From Streptomyces sindenensis (GTDB lineage Bacteria; Actinomycetota; Actinomycetes; Streptomycetales; Streptomycetaceae): a stretch of DNA of 64,000 bases. This document shows positions 18,889-27,014 of this stretch, one piece after another. The translations under genes and the position numbers were made by a program. The notes under the pieces are model-generated. The model was not told the DNA's origin. It saw only the letters and a program-made list of their open reading frames with translations, and searched no databases. The stretch is taken from the NCBI RefSeq assembly GCF_014649035.1, contig NZ_BMSG01000027.1, forward strand, positions 47,901 through 111,900. The letters are read 5' to 3'. Numbering within the stretch: the stretch's first letter is position 1; each line of letters opens with the position of its first letter.

Positions 18889-20631
18889 TTGTCCTCGGTG
18901 CCGTCGCTGCTCAGCCGTACGTCCGCCCGGTTCCGGGGCCGCCGCGCGGGCCGGCCCTGCCGCGACCGGTGGAACACCTGGGACGCGCCGAAGGCCGAGG
19001 TCCTCGGGGTGGCCCGGACCCTCACGTCCGCCACCCGGGTGGTGGACGTGATGCATCTGCTGCGGCCCGAGGACGGCATCGAGAAGTACTACACGGTCAA
19101 CCCGGGATCGGCGTTCGCCGACGGGCTCGACTCCTACCTGTCCGGCCTGGGGATCCATTTGCTGAGCTGGGAGGAGGCGACCCGGCGCCCCTTCGACCTG
19201 GCCGTGAGCTGTTCGGTGCATTCGACGATGCGCCGGCTCGACGCCCCGCTGATGGTGCTGCCGCACGGCGCCGGGTACAACCGCCTCGTCACCGAGTCGA
19301 CGGGCGACGCCCTCGCCCCCGCCGGGCTGTCCCGCCGGGAGCTGATGTGGCGGGGCAAGGTCGTCCCGCAGGCGATCGGCGTCTCCCACCAGGATCAGAT
19401 CGACCGGCTCACCGAGATCTGCCCCGAGGCGGCGCCGTACGCCCTGGCCGTCGGCGACTGGTGCTTCCAGCGCATCACCGCGAGCATGCCCCACCGGGAC
19501 CGGTACCGCTCGCGGCTCGGCGCGGTCGACGGGCGCCGGCTGGTCGTCGTCCACTCCACCTGGAGCGAGCACTCGCTGCTCGGGCGCCATCCGGAGCTGC
19601 CGCTGCGGCTGGTCACCTCGCTCCCGGCCGACGAGTTCGCGGTCGCGGCCGTCTTCCACCCCAACGTGTGGGCGCGGCACACCCCGGCGGGTGTGCTGGA
19701 GCGGCTCGGGGCCGCCATGGACGCCGGGCTCATGATCATTCCGCCTCAGGAGGGGTGGCGGGCAGCCGTGGTGGCCAGTGACTGGGTGGTCGGCGACCAC
19801 GGCAGTACGTCGTTCTACTCGGCCGCCGCCGACCGCGTCACGATGCTCGCGGCCACCGGCCTCGACGAGCTGGACCCGCTCTCTCCCGCCGCCGCGTTCG
19901 CCCGGGGCGCGCCGCGCCTGGACCCCGAGGGGGACCTCCTCGCGCAGCTGCTGGACGCGGCGCGCCGGCACGACCCGGCGGAGCTGCGGCCCGTGGTCGA
20001 CGGGCAGCTCGCGTCGGTCGACACCTCCGGTGAGGTGACGCGGGCCCGGATGTACGAGTTCCTCGCCCGGCGCGGGGTCCGGGTGCCCCCGGGTGCTCCC
20101 CGGCCCCTTCCCGTCCCGGCGCCCGAACCGGTGCGACGGGCGCAGGTCACGGCGTACGACGTGACGGGGACGCACGACGCGTGGGGCACCGTGACGATCC
20201 AGCGGCGCCCCCTCGTCGCGGGACACCACACCGAGGCCCTCGGCTTCTACGCCGTCACCACCGAGGAGAACCACCCCCACTGGCCCGCCGCGGCGGAGGT
20301 GCTGGCCCGCACGGTCGCGGACGCGGAGGTGGCCGCGCTCGACTGGATCGCCGACGCGGCCCGCCGCCACGAGAACCTCAACGTCCTGGTCGCCCGGCTG
20401 GACGAGACCCGCTGTCTCGTCCAGCTGCGCGGCGGGCGGCAGTTGGAGGCGCGCACCGAACGCGCCTGGGGTGCCCGGCGGCCCGCGCTCGACCCGGTGC
20501 TCCTGGGCTCCGCCGTCAACCTGTGGCTGACCGACCTGGAGCGGTCGAAGGATCTGACGGACGGACTGACGCTCCGGACCGGGGAGTGGAGCGTGGGGGT
20601 GACCTTCACCCCGCCGGCGCCGCCGAGGTGA
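18889..20631 (+). CDS. GT-B-like protein resembling CDP-glycerol glycerophosphotransferases, function unknown
   Basis: A 580-residue protein I cannot name with certainty. Segments such as MVLPHGAGYN, FHPNVWARH and VVGDHGSTSFYSAAA resemble in order and spacing the GT-B fold C-terminal half of teichoic-acid type glycerophosphotransferases, where a late D-x-S/T-S motif binds the nucleotide donor. The last 170 residues are a separate domain without recognised motifs. No signal peptide or membrane segment is seen. TTG 18889 is taken as the start with GGAG 8 nt upstream; GTG 18898 is an alternative. It follows the STAND ATPase by 54 bp and may be co-transcribed. Confidence 0.6.
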   Translation: MSSVPSLLSRTSARFRGRRAGRPCRDRWNTWDAPKAEVLGVARTLTSATRVVDVMHLLRPEDGIEKYYTVNPGSAFADGLDSYLSGLGIHLLSWEEATRRPFDLAVSCSVHSTMRRLDAPLMVLPHGAGYNRLVTESTGDALAPAGLSRRELMWRGKVVPQAIGVSHQDQIDRLTEICPEAAPYALAVGDWCFQRITASMPHRDRYRSRLGAVDGRRLVVVHSTWSEHSLLGRHPELPLRLVTSLPADEFAVAAVFHPNVWARHTPAGVLERLGAAMDAGLMIIPPQEGWRAAVVASDWVVGDHGSTSFYSAAADRVTMLAATGLDELDPLSPAAAFARGAPRLDPEGDLLAQLLDAARRHDPAELRPVVDGQLASVDTSGEVTRARMYEFLARRGVRVPPGAPRPLPVPAPEPVRRAQVTAYDVTGTHDAWGTVTIQRRPLVAGHHTEALGFYAVTTEENHPHWPAAAEVLARTVADAEVAALDWIADAARRHENLNVLVARLDETRCLVQLRGGRQLEARTERAWGARRPALDPVLLGSAVNLWLTDLERSKDLTDGLTLRTGEWSVGVTFTPPAPPR

Positions 20632-20847
20632 TCCGCCCGCGCCGCCTTGGTGGCCTGCCTCCGCCGCTGGTGATCGGCCGCACCGCCCTGGTGACCCGCC
20701 CGCGTGGACCGTGCGGTCTGCCGACGCCTGCCTTGTGGTCAATGGTGCGCAGATGTCCTGCGAGGGCCGACGGGAAGGCGGTCCGCATCGTTCGAGGTTC
20801 GGCCGGAAATGAGCGCGAACAGGGCCCAAGAGTTCACGGAACCTCCT

Positions 20848-20853
20848 TATAGT
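20848..20853 (+). promoter_or_regulatory. Possible -10 element for the P450 operon
   Basis: A TATAGT hexamer lies 60 bp before the P450 start in the only AT-rich part of the 20632-20912 gap. No convincing -35 is visible, so this is weak. The same bases on the other strand form a strong ribosome-site-like AAGGAGG. Confidence 0.3.
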
Positions 20854-20912
20854 GGTGCCGCGTTGATCGTATGGTCGCAACGCGCGAAGTCGCCGCCACT
20901 GGAGTCCGTACG

Positions 20913-22211
20913 ATGACGAACCCCTCGTCCGCCGCGCCCGCGTCCCCGACCGGTCCCGGTGGCTGTCCCATGGGCGCCGGTGCGGGTGCCGTCGCGCTCG
21001 GCGGACCCGGCTTCGACGCCGAACCCCAGGAGCTGTACCGCTCCATGCGGCGCGAGCACGGCCCCGTCGTCCCGGTCGAACTGCCCGGCGGCTTTCCCGC
21101 CTGGCTGGTGATCGGCTACCGGGAACTCCACCAGGTCACCAGCGACGGGGAGTTGTACCCCCGGGACGTCTCCCTGTGGAACCAGTGGGGCAACATCCCC
21201 GCCGACTGGCCGCTGTTGCCCATGGTGGGGACCCCGATGCCGTCCATCTACTTCACCGCCGGGGCCGAGCACCGCCGCCACGTCGACATGGTCGTCCCCG
21301 CCCTCGAAGGCGCGGACCCCTTCGAGATCCGGCAGCACTGCGAGCAGTTGGCGGACCGGCTCATCGACGCCGTGTGCAGCCGGGGAACCGCCGACCTCGT
21401 CGCCGAGTACGCCGAGCCGCTGCCCGTCCTCGTGCTCGCCCGGCTGGTCGGCTTCCCCGACGACGAGGGCGCCGACATCGCACGGGTGCTCAAGGACCTC
21501 GCCGACGGCGGCCCCGACGCGCAGAAGGCGCATCTGCGCTTCGGCGAGCACATGCAGCGCCTCGTCGCCGACAAGCGGGCCCGGCCCGGCGACGACGTGA
21601 CCTCGCGGATGCTGGCGCACCCAGGGCCGTTCACCGACGAGGAGTACGCGCTCGACCTGATGGCCGTCACGGCGGCCGGGCACCTCACCACCGCCGACTG
21701 GATCAGCAACTCCACTCGGCTGATGCTGACCGAGGACCAGTTCGCCGACGCGCTCTCCGGCGGCCGGCACAGCGTCGCCGAGGCCATGAACGAGGTGCTC
21801 TGGGAGGACGGCCCCACCCAGATCCTGGCCGGCCGCTGGGCGGCGCGCGACACCCGGCTCGGCGGCCGGCACATCGCCCGCGGAGACATGCTGCTCCTCG
21901 GGCTCGGCGCCGCCAACGCCGACCCCCACATCCGCCAGCAGGTCACCGCCTCCGCCGTCCGCTCCGGGCAGGGCGGCAACAACGCCCACCTGGCGTTCAG
22001 CCACGGCGAGTACCGCTGCCCCTTCCCCGCCCAGGAGATTGCCGAGATCATCGCCCGTACCGGCATCGAGGTGCTGCTGGACCGGCTGCCCGACCTCGAA
22101 CTGGCGGTCCCCGCGACCGAGCTGGTCCGCCGGCCGTCCGCCTTCCTGCGCGGGACGACCGCACTGCCCGTCCGCTTCACCCCCGTACGCACGACAGGAG
22201 ACGCCTTGTGA
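20913..22211 (+). CDS. CYP157-like cytochrome P450 lacking ExxR
   Basis: Cytochrome P450 of 432 residues. The I-helix AGHLTT is at 255-260 and the heme-ligand region is FSHGEYRCPFPAQE with Cys369. The K-helix, where nearly all P450s have ExxR, reads EVLW (294-297), so the arginine is absent. This is the hallmark of the CYP157 family. The glycine normally two residues after the heme cysteine is also missing. ATG 20913 has GGAG 8 nt upstream. Its GTGA overlap with the next P450 gene indicates translational coupling. CYP157 and CYP154 members often occur together, usually attached to conservons; here no cvnABCD genes adjoin. Confidence 0.88.
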   Translation: MTNPSSAAPASPTGPGGCPMGAGAGAVALGGPGFDAEPQELYRSMRREHGPVVPVELPGGFPAWLVIGYRELHQVTSDGELYPRDVSLWNQWGNIPADWPLLPMVGTPMPSIYFTAGAEHRRHVDMVVPALEGADPFEIRQHCEQLADRLIDAVCSRGTADLVAEYAEPLPVLVLARLVGFPDDEGADIARVLKDLADGGPDAQKAHLRFGEHMQRLVADKRARPGDDVTSRMLAHPGPFTDEEYALDLMAVTAAGHLTTADWISNSTRLMLTEDQFADALSGGRHSVAEAMNEVLWEDGPTQILAGRWAARDTRLGGRHIARGDMLLLGLGAANADPHIRQQVTASAVRSGQGGNNAHLAFSHGEYRCPFPAQEIAEIIARTGIEVLLDRLPDLELAVPATELVRRPSAFLRGTTALPVRFTPVRTTGDAL

Positions 22212-23461
22212 ACTGCCCGCACGCCGAAGCCGCACCGGCAGGCCGGAACACCGGGGTCATCACCATCGACCCCATGGTCCAGGACCTGGACGGCGAGACC
22301 GCACGGCTGCGGGACGCCGGGGTCCTCGCCCGGATCGACCTGCTCGGCGTCCCGGCCTGGACGGTCACCCGCCACGCCGAGGCGCGCCAACTCCTCGTCG
22401 ATCCACGTCTGGTGAAGGACATCGACGCCTGGGGGCTGTGGCGGAGCGGAGTGGTGACACGTGCCTGGCCGCTGATCGGCATGATCGACGCCGGGCGCTC
22501 CATGTTCACCGTCGACGGGGCCGAACACCGGCGGCTGCGCACCAAGACCTCGCAGGCGCTCACCCCCCGCCGCCTGGAGGCGATCCGCCCGGAGATCGAG
22601 AAGTTCACCGCGGAGCTGCTGGACGCCCTCGACGCCGCGCAGGGCGAGGACGGGGTGGTCGACCTCAAGGCGGTCTTCGCCCAGCCGCTGCCGATGAAGG
22701 TCGTCGGCATGCTGATGGGCGTCGACGAGTCCCAGCACGCCATGCTCACCCGGCAGTACAAGGCGTTCTTCTCCATGCTCACCCCGCAGGACGAACGCCT
22801 CGCCCTGCTGACGGAGTTGGACGACTTCTACATCGACCTCGTACGCGAGAAGACCGCCCGGCCCACGGACGACCTCACCAGCGCGCTGATCCAGGCCGAG
22901 GAGGGCGGCGAACCGCTCACCGAGGAGGAGGTGGTGGGCAATCTCAAGGCCATGGTCGCCGCCGGGCACGAGACCACCATCGGGCTCGTCCTCAACGCCG
23001 TACGCGCCCTCCTCGCCCACCCCGACCAGCTGCGCCTGGTGCTCGACGGGGAGATCGGCTGGGACGCGGTGATCGAGGAGACGCTGCGCTGGGACACCCC
23101 CACCACCCACCTGCTGATGCGGTTCGCCACCGAGGACATGGCCGTCGGCGACGAGGTGATCCGCAAGGGCGAGGGAGTCGTCATCTCCTACCGGGCCATC
23201 GGACGGGACTTCGAGCAGCACGGCCCCGACGCCGATGCCTTCGACATCACCCGGCCCACCCGCAACCGCCACATGACCTTCGGCCACGGCCCGCACATCT
23301 GCCCCGGCGCGGCCCTGTCGCGCGTCGAGGCGGGTATCGCGCTGCCCGCCCTGTTCGCCCGCTTCCCCGGACTCCGCCTCGCCGTTCCGGACGAGGAGAT
23401 CACCAGACTTCCGGTGATGACACAGAACGACATGGCCGCCTTCCCGGTTCTTCTGGGCTGA
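22208..23461 (+). CDS. CYP154-like cytochrome P450
   Basis: Canonical bacterial class I P450 monooxygenase of 417 residues. It has AGHETT (252-257) in the I-helix, ExxR as ETLR (291-294), and the heme motif FGHGPHICPGAA with Cys365. GTG 22208 overlaps the preceding P450 stop (GTGA). The frame continues far upstream as a shadow of the previous gene. Redox partners (ferredoxin, reductase) are not encoded nearby. The substrate is unknown; CYP154 members accept steroids and other hydrophobic compounds. An ATP-grasp gene follows 37 bp later on the same strand. Confidence 0.92.
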   Translation: MNCPHAEAAPAGRNTGVITIDPMVQDLDGETARLRDAGVLARIDLLGVPAWTVTRHAEARQLLVDPRLVKDIDAWGLWRSGVVTRAWPLIGMIDAGRSMFTVDGAEHRRLRTKTSQALTPRRLEAIRPEIEKFTAELLDALDAAQGEDGVVDLKAVFAQPLPMKVVGMLMGVDESQHAMLTRQYKAFFSMLTPQDERLALLTELDDFYIDLVREKTARPTDDLTSALIQAEEGGEPLTEEEVVGNLKAMVAAGHETTIGLVLNAVRALLAHPDQLRLVLDGEIGWDAVIEETLRWDTPTTHLLMRFATEDMAVGDEVIRKGEGVVISYRAIGRDFEQHGPDADAFDITRPTRNRHMTFGHGPHICPGAALSRVEAGIALPALFARFPGLRLAVPDEEITRLPVMTQNDMAAFPVLLG

Positions 23462-23498
23462 CGGCACGGCCCTCCGGCGGCGGAGGAGAGGAGGGCGT

Positions 23499-24323
23499 AT
23501 GACATCCGGACCGGGGTTCCTGGCGCGCGCGCCGCACCGCTCCGGCACGGCCTCCCTCCTCGCCGACGCGGCCCGCCGACGGGGCATGGAGGTCACCGTG
23601 CTGCCCGCCGACGGAGTGCCCGAACCACACCGGGGGCGGGCGGACGCGCACTACTACGGGGGACCGCGCTTCGCGGCCCGGGTCGCCGGTCCGCTCGGGG
23701 TGGCGCTCCTGGAGCCGCACGAGGGATGGCTGGACGGGCTGCCCCTCGCCTTCACCGGCCGCGACGTCCGCCGGGTGCCCCTCTCCGAGGCCCGCCGCCG
23801 CACCGGCCCGCTCTTCGTCAAACCGCCCACCGACAAGAGCTTCCCCGCCGCGGTCCACCCGGACGGCTCCTCGCTCCCGCCGTCCCCGCCCGGCTCCGGC
23901 GACCCTCTCGTCCAGATCAGCGAAGTCGTCATCTGGCAGGACGAGTTCAGGATCTTCCTGCTGGACGGTGAGATCCGCACCGGGTCGCAGTACGCCGTGT
24001 ACGGGCGGCTCGACGCCGCCCCACTGGCGGGCCACCCCCAGGAGTCCGCCGTCCGGGCCTTCGTCGGCCGGCTCACCGAGGAGTGCGGGGACACCTTGCC
24101 CGGAGCCGTCGTCGTGGACGTCGGACGGATGCGCCGGCCCGGCCGCGCCCCCGCGTGGGCGGTCGTCGAGGCCAACATGGCGTGGTTCAGCACGGTGTAC
24201 GCCGCCGACCCCGACCGCGCCCTGGACGTGGTGCTCCGGTCGGCGGGCCCCCTCGGCCTCGTGCCCGAACGGGACCTGGAGTTCCGGCGGGCCCGGCCCG
24301 CGACGGCCGCTGTCGAGGTCTGA
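23499..24323 (+). CDS. ATP-grasp domain protein
   Basis: A 274-residue protein with features of the ATP-grasp fold: GPLFVKPPTDKSFPA near residue 105 (nucleotide-binding lysines), the acidic-aromatic segment VIWQDEFRIFLLDGEI, and a late VVEANMAWFSTVY that supplies metal ligands. ATP-grasp enzymes join a carboxylate to an amine or thiol through an acyl phosphate. The ATG has an excellent GGAGGAGAGGAGGG upstream. Being third behind two P450 genes, it may tailor the same small molecule, but no scaffold gene (synthase or NRPS/PKS) is present. A DUF4343-type assignment is likely but unverified. Confidence 0.7.
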   Translation: MTSGPGFLARAPHRSGTASLLADAARRRGMEVTVLPADGVPEPHRGRADAHYYGGPRFAARVAGPLGVALLEPHEGWLDGLPLAFTGRDVRRVPLSEARRRTGPLFVKPPTDKSFPAAVHPDGSSLPPSPPGSGDPLVQISEVVIWQDEFRIFLLDGEIRTGSQYAVYGRLDAAPLAGHPQESAVRAFVGRLTEECGDTLPGAVVVDVGRMRRPGRAPAWAVVEANMAWFSTVYAADPDRALDVVLRSAGPLGLVPERDLEFRRARPATAAVEV

Positions 24324-24441
24324 CACGGAGGTCGAAAGGGTGCGACGGGGGCGGGCAAGATCCTGGTTGCCGAAGATTCAACCGTGGTAACTTCGCGTTC
24401 AGCCATGTGAGTTGACCGACTCGGCGGGGGGATGGTCGGCG

Positions 24442-25956
24442 ATGAATCCTGTCCCACGCGGGCACCCGGGGCCGGACCTGGCCCAGACCCTGGTCGATGA
24501 ACTGACCCTGCTCGACTGCGTCAAGGACCGCACCCAGCGGATCGAGTTCGTGCACGCCGTGGCCTACCGCCTCGACATCGAACTCACCCACCCGGACAGC
24601 ACGCCCCGCACCGACATGATGCATGTGGTCCGCAAGGTGATGCACCACCCCGGCGGCCCCGAGGCGCTGATCTACGCGGTCCGCACCGTCTCCGGCAAGG
24701 ACGACGCCGACCGGATCGCCGCCGAGGCGGGCATCCGGACCGACCAGGAGCGGCGGTTGCCCTGGCCCGCGCCCGTCTTCGCCGACGATGTCGCCCGCCA
24801 GGCGCGCCGGCTGCTCGGCGAGGCGACGGACATCGACCCCGTACGGTTGCGCGCCCTCCTCGCCGAGGAACTCCCCGGCGAGCTCCCCGATCACGGAACA
24901 CCGGCCGAACTCTTCGACCACGCCCAGGACATGACCGCGTGCGCGGACGGTCTCCCGGCCGCCGTCGTCCTGGCCGAGGTGGCGGCGGCCCTCTCGGCGG
25001 AGCGCGGCGCACCCCTGCGCGGGTGGTCGGACCGCTGGGCCGCGGGAGACCCCACCGCACCGGCCGACGACGCCCGGGCACCCGTCCCCGGGGCCGCCGA
25101 GGCCCTCGCCGACTGCCGGCAGCGCCTGAAGAGCCCCGCCGCCCCCGACCCGACCGTGCCCCGCTGCCTCGTGGTGATGGTCGACCCGGCACGGGACGGC
25201 TCCCCGGACGTCTTCGTCCGGCACTGGATCAACAAGACCCCCGGCTACTGGCGGCCGGAACCGGGCTCCGTCGAGACCGCCACCCTGGACACCCTGGCCG
25301 CCGCGGTCGAACGCGCCGTCGACCGGGGCGAGTCGCTGTGGGCCGACCGCCCCGTGGCCCGGGCGGGCCCCGTCCACGTCGAGTTCCTGCTCCCCTTCGA
25401 CCTCCTCAACCACGACATGGCCCGCCTGGAACTGGGTACCCGGACCCCGAGGTCGTGGCCGATCGGGATGCGCTACCGGGTCCATCTGCGCAGCCTGGAC
25501 CGGATGCGCGGCGACGCCGGGCAACTGCGCCGCTGGCAGGCCCGCTGGGACCGGCTGCGGACCGCCCCCGCCCCCGCCGCCCACCGGTGGAGGGCGGCCG
25601 ACCGGGACGGCTTCGAACGCTGGCGCGCGCGGCTCGCGGGCGACGAGTCGCTGACCGCGGTGATCCTCGACGAGCCCGCCGTCCGTGGGCACGGACTGGA
25701 GGCACTCCAGAGCGCCCTCGCCGAGGGCATCGGCCTCGCCGCCTGGGACCGCAGAGCGGAGAGCACCTCGCAGTCCAGCGAGCTCCTCACACTGCTCCTG
25801 GGCCACTCGTACGCACAACTGCCGGAAACGGTGAACAGGCTGAGGATCGGGGCGGAGATGGAGGAGGACGGCCCGCTGTGGCTGGGCCGGCACATCGCCT
25901 TCCTCTGGGACGATCCGCACCGACTGGTCGATCGTGAGGAGTTGTTGTCGGCATGA
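24442..25956 (+). CDS. VMAP protein of a vWA-MoxR conflict system, with EAD2 adaptor
   Basis: A 504-residue protein. Residues about 12-95 match the effector-associated domain 2 (EAD2) pattern: a short helical adaptor with conserved PRTDMMHVVRKVMHHPGG. The C-terminal part (about 290-495), with HVEFLLPFDLLNHD and PIGMRYRVHLRS, fits the VMAP C-terminal domain. In vWA-MoxR-VMAP ternary systems VMAP is thought to couple the ATPase switch to effectors through homotypic EAD contacts. The caspase-like protein encoded at 32705 carries a matching EAD2. The start at ATG 24442 has a G-rich site upstream; TTG 24412 is less likely. Its stop overlaps the MoxR start (ATGA). Confidence 0.82.
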   Translation: MNPVPRGHPGPDLAQTLVDELTLLDCVKDRTQRIEFVHAVAYRLDIELTHPDSTPRTDMMHVVRKVMHHPGGPEALIYAVRTVSGKDDADRIAAEAGIRTDQERRLPWPAPVFADDVARQARRLLGEATDIDPVRLRALLAEELPGELPDHGTPAELFDHAQDMTACADGLPAAVVLAEVAAALSAERGAPLRGWSDRWAAGDPTAPADDARAPVPGAAEALADCRQRLKSPAAPDPTVPRCLVVMVDPARDGSPDVFVRHWINKTPGYWRPEPGSVETATLDTLAAAVERAVDRGESLWADRPVARAGPVHVEFLLPFDLLNHDMARLELGTRTPRSWPIGMRYRVHLRSLDRMRGDAGQLRRWQARWDRLRTAPAPAAHRWRAADRDGFERWRARLAGDESLTAVILDEPAVRGHGLEALQSALAEGIGLAAWDRRAESTSQSSELLTLLLGHSYAQLPETVNRLRIGAEMEEDGPLWLGRHIAFLWDDPHRLVDREELLSA

Positions 25957-27014
25957 CCGGACAGACCCCCGCCGCACCACCGTCGCCGCCACCCTGGTGG
26001 GTGTTCCACGCGACCGGAAAGGCGCCCGGGGCCGAACCGCCGGAGCTGCCCGAGCCACCCCCCTGGCGCACCTTCCCCGGCGCCCCCCTCCAGCCGCCAC
26101 CGCCCGAGGACGACCGGGCGGCCGAACGGCGTCTGGGCCGGATCCAGGACGGTCCGCAACTGCGCCGTGAGGAGATCGACGCGGTCAACGCGGCCCTGCT
26201 GCTGCGCCGCCCGCTGCTCGTCACCGGTCCGCCCGGCGTCGGCAAGTCCACCCTCGCCTACTTGATCGCCCGTGAGCTGGGCCTGGGCCGGGTCCTGCCC
26301 TGGAGCGTCGTCAGCCGCAGCACGCTCAAGGGGGGCCTGTACGCGTACGACGCGATCGGCCGCGCCCAGGCCATAGCCGCGTGGCGGGCCGCCGGCACCC
26401 AGGACGGGCCCGGCCCCGACCCCGCGCCCGGCGAAGGGCCGCCCGCGCTGGGCGACTTCGTCACCCTCGGCCCGCTCGGCACCGCGCTGCTCGCCTACGA
26501 GCGCCCCCGGGTGCTGCTCGTCGACGAGTTGGACAAGAGCGATATCGACCTGCCCAACGACCTCCTGCACGTCCTGGAGAACGGCAGCTACGAGATCCCC
26601 GAACTCGTGCGCAGCAACGAGGAGTCGGCGACGGTCTTCACCGACGATCCGCGCGGCACGGCGACGGTCGAGGGCGGCCGGGTCGAGTGCGCGCAGTTCC
26701 CCGTCGTGGTCATCACCAGCAACGGTGAACGGGAGTTCCCCGCAGCGTTCCGCCGCCGCTGTCTGCCGCTGGAGATGGAGCCGCCGGGCCGCGAGCAGCT
26801 GATCGGGATCGTCGTGAGCCATCTGCGGCGGCGCCCGGAGGGTGTCGAGGCACTGGTGGAGGAGTTCGAGGACCGGCTGCGCGGGGGCGGCACCCAGTCG
26901 ATCGACCAGTTGCTCAACGCCGTCCAGCTGACCACCGCGGGCGGTTTCCAAGCGGATGCCGACGGGCGTAAACTCCTGGAGATGCTCCTCCGAGACCTCT
27001 CGAAGGGCCGCTGA
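25953..27014 (+). CDS. MoxR-type AAA+ ATPase of the conflict system
   Basis: A 353-residue AAA+ ATPase of the MoxR group. A proline-rich N-terminus (1-55) precedes the Walker A TGPPGVGKST (91-100), Walker B VLLVDELDKS (about 187-196) and the sensor region VVITSNGEREFPAAFRRR with the arginine finger. MoxR proteins act as chaperone-like remodelling ATPases that work with vWA proteins. It overlaps the VMAP gene by ATGA and the vWA-NB-ARC gene by TGATG, so the three should be made in fixed proportion. This makes it the energy-consuming switch of the ternary system. Confidence 0.92.
   Translation: MTGQTPAAPPSPPPWWVFHATGKAPGAEPPELPEPPPWRTFPGAPLQPPPPEDDRAAERRLGRIQDGPQLRREEIDAVNAALLLRRPLLVTGPPGVGKSTLAYLIARELGLGRVLPWSVVSRSTLKGGLYAYDAIGRAQAIAAWRAAGTQDGPGPDPAPGEGPPALGDFVTLGPLGTALLAYERPRVLLVDELDKSDIDLPNDLLHVLENGSYEIPELVRSNEESATVFTDDPRGTATVEGGRVECAQFPVVVITSNGEREFPAAFRRRCLPLEMEPPGREQLIGIVVSHLRRRPEGVEALVEEFEDRLRGGGTQSIDQLLNAVQLTTAGGFQADADGRKLLEMLLRDLSKGR

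Noticed and set aside
20847..23596. Two long minus-strand frames
   Set aside because: Antisense to the two P450 genes, which have clear motifs in the plus frame.
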